Source: Sporomusaceae bacterium FL31 (GTDB taxonomy: Bacteria > Bacillota > Negativicutes > DSM-1736 > Dendrosporobacteraceae). From it: a stretch of 64,000 bases of DNA. The translations under genes and the position numbers were made by a program. The notes below the pieces were generated by a model. It was not told where the DNA came from, did not search any database, and worked only from the letters and a program-made list of their open reading frames with translations. Below are positions 63,472 to 64,000 of the stretch, piece by piece. Positions within the stretch are counted from its first letter, which is position 1. Every line of letters begins with the position of its first letter. Where the stretch lies: assembly GCA_003990955.1 (NCBI GenBank), contig BIFV01000013.1, forward strand, positions 147,101 through 211,100, given 5' to 3'.

Positions 63472-64000
63472 ATGGACAAAAAGTCTAATAGATTAATCAG
63501 AGAAAAAAGTCCATACTTACTGCAGCATGCCTACAACCCTGTAGATTGGTATCCCTGGGGAGCGGAAGCGTTTGCAAAGGCAAACAGAGAAGGCAAACCT
63601 GTCTTTCTGAGTATCGGCTATAGTACTTGTCATTGGTGCCATGTCATGGAACGGGAATCTTTTGAAGATCAGGAAGTCGCCGATTTCCTTAATGAGCATT
63701 TTGTTGCTGTGAAAGTGGATCGGGAAGAAAGGCCGGATGTCGATCATATTTATATGACAATTTGTCAAATGCTTACCAAGCAAGGTGGCTGGCCGCTTAC
63801 GATCATTATGACTCCTGATAGAAAGCCGTTTTTTGCAGGGACATATTTTCCGAAAAGCAGTAAATGGGGACGTCCTGGAATTTTGGAATTATTAAAAGCG
63901 GTTGCAACACAGTGGCAGGAAAAGCGTGATGAGTTAGTTTCCTTAAGTCAGGATATTGCTGATGGCTTACAATGTATGCACAAGGCTCCTGAAAATACTG
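63472..64000 (+). CDS. YyaL-like thioredoxin-domain protein (DUF255), 5' part
   Basis: The first 176 codons of a protein cut by the window end. GGGGTGA precedes the ATG. The N-terminal domain has [40 protein letters not shown] with the CxxC site, and [18 protein letters not shown], the signature of the YyaL/spermatogenesis-associated protein 20 family. Full-length members (about 620-690 aa) add a six-hairpin glycosidase-like domain. A role in redox or sugar metabolism is unproven. Confidence 0.92.
   Translation, partial: MDKKSNRLIREKSPYLLQHAYNPVDWYPWGAEAFAKANREGKPVFLSIGYSTCHWCHVMERESFEDQEVADFLNEHFVAVKVDREERPDVDHIYMTICQMLTKQGGWPLTIIMTPDRKPFFAGTYFPKSSKWGRPGILELLKAVATQWQEKRDELVSLSQDIADGLQCMHKAPENT

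Noticed and set aside
1..64000. CRISPR arrays, tRNA or rRNA genes, integrases, complete insertion sequences
   Set aside because: No regularly spaced repeats, cloverleaf genes or such proteins were seen on either strand.

Overview
The window looks like chromosomal DNA of a low-GC, anaerobic, probably endospore-forming Firmicute. A Negativicutes genus such as Pelosinus or Sporomusa is my best guess. This rests on the gene repertoire only: siroheme-decarboxylase-type AhbA/AhbB, a B12-riboswitch CblT/CblS pair, a selenium-dependent-type molybdenum hydroxylase cluster, a sporulation-type sensor kinase, bacterial dynamin, and intrinsic terminators after most transcription units. No rRNA, tRNA, CRISPR array, prophage or complete insertion sequence was recognised.

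Layout. 1-12 kb: a serine hydrolase and a 3D-domain cell-wall protein; alpha-ribazole salvage (cblT-cblS) behind a cobalamin riboswitch; small enzymes; moaA; a MocR regulator divergent from a BenE-type permease; ahbA-ahbB; a second MocR regulator. 12-21 kb: a frameshifted diguanylate cyclase, small membrane proteins, a LysE exporter, garR beside a decayed DapA-family gene, and two paralogous YidC/Oxa1 insertase genes. The insertases flank a C39-like peptidase and a peptidoglycan amidase, and each is preceded by a similar overlapping small ORF. 21-29 kb: a molybdenum-hydroxylase island with a nucleotidyltransferase-ModE-like fusion, a fused Fe-S/Mo hydroxylase, mocA, and a three-subunit (Mo, Fe-S, FAD) hydroxylase.

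29-46 kb: single-gene units, among them an MBL hydrolase, an MFS transporter, a LysR/cupin pair, GNAT, a flavoprotein, an SBF transporter behind an attenuator-like hairpin, a QueG-like Fe-S protein, an Fe-S aldo/keto reductase, SelO, an OPT transporter, catalase with a PerR-like box, and an amidohydrolase. 46-64 kb: an OmpR/kinase pair, a RAYT transposase with REP-like palindromes, an ABC1/UbiB kinase, a GNAT plus cyclic-nucleotide-binding fusion, a KinA-like kinase, a double dynamin, exported proteins, a LytTR/DUF3021 pair, and the 5' part of a YyaL-like gene cut by the window edge.

How the parts fit. Molybdenum cofactor synthesis (moaA), Mo-cofactor cytidylylation (mocA) and two Mo hydroxylases suggest catabolism of purines or other N-heterocycles. 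CblT/CblS and AhbAB point to tetrapyrrole metabolism. The MFS gene and the QueG-like gene each carry a GTGTATATACAC palindrome just past a good promoter, so they may share a repressor encoded elsewhere. The most unusual signals are the small ORFs overlapping both yidC genes, this shared palindrome, the RAYT/REP set, and the N-acyl-synthase-like GNAT fused to a cyclic-nucleotide domain.
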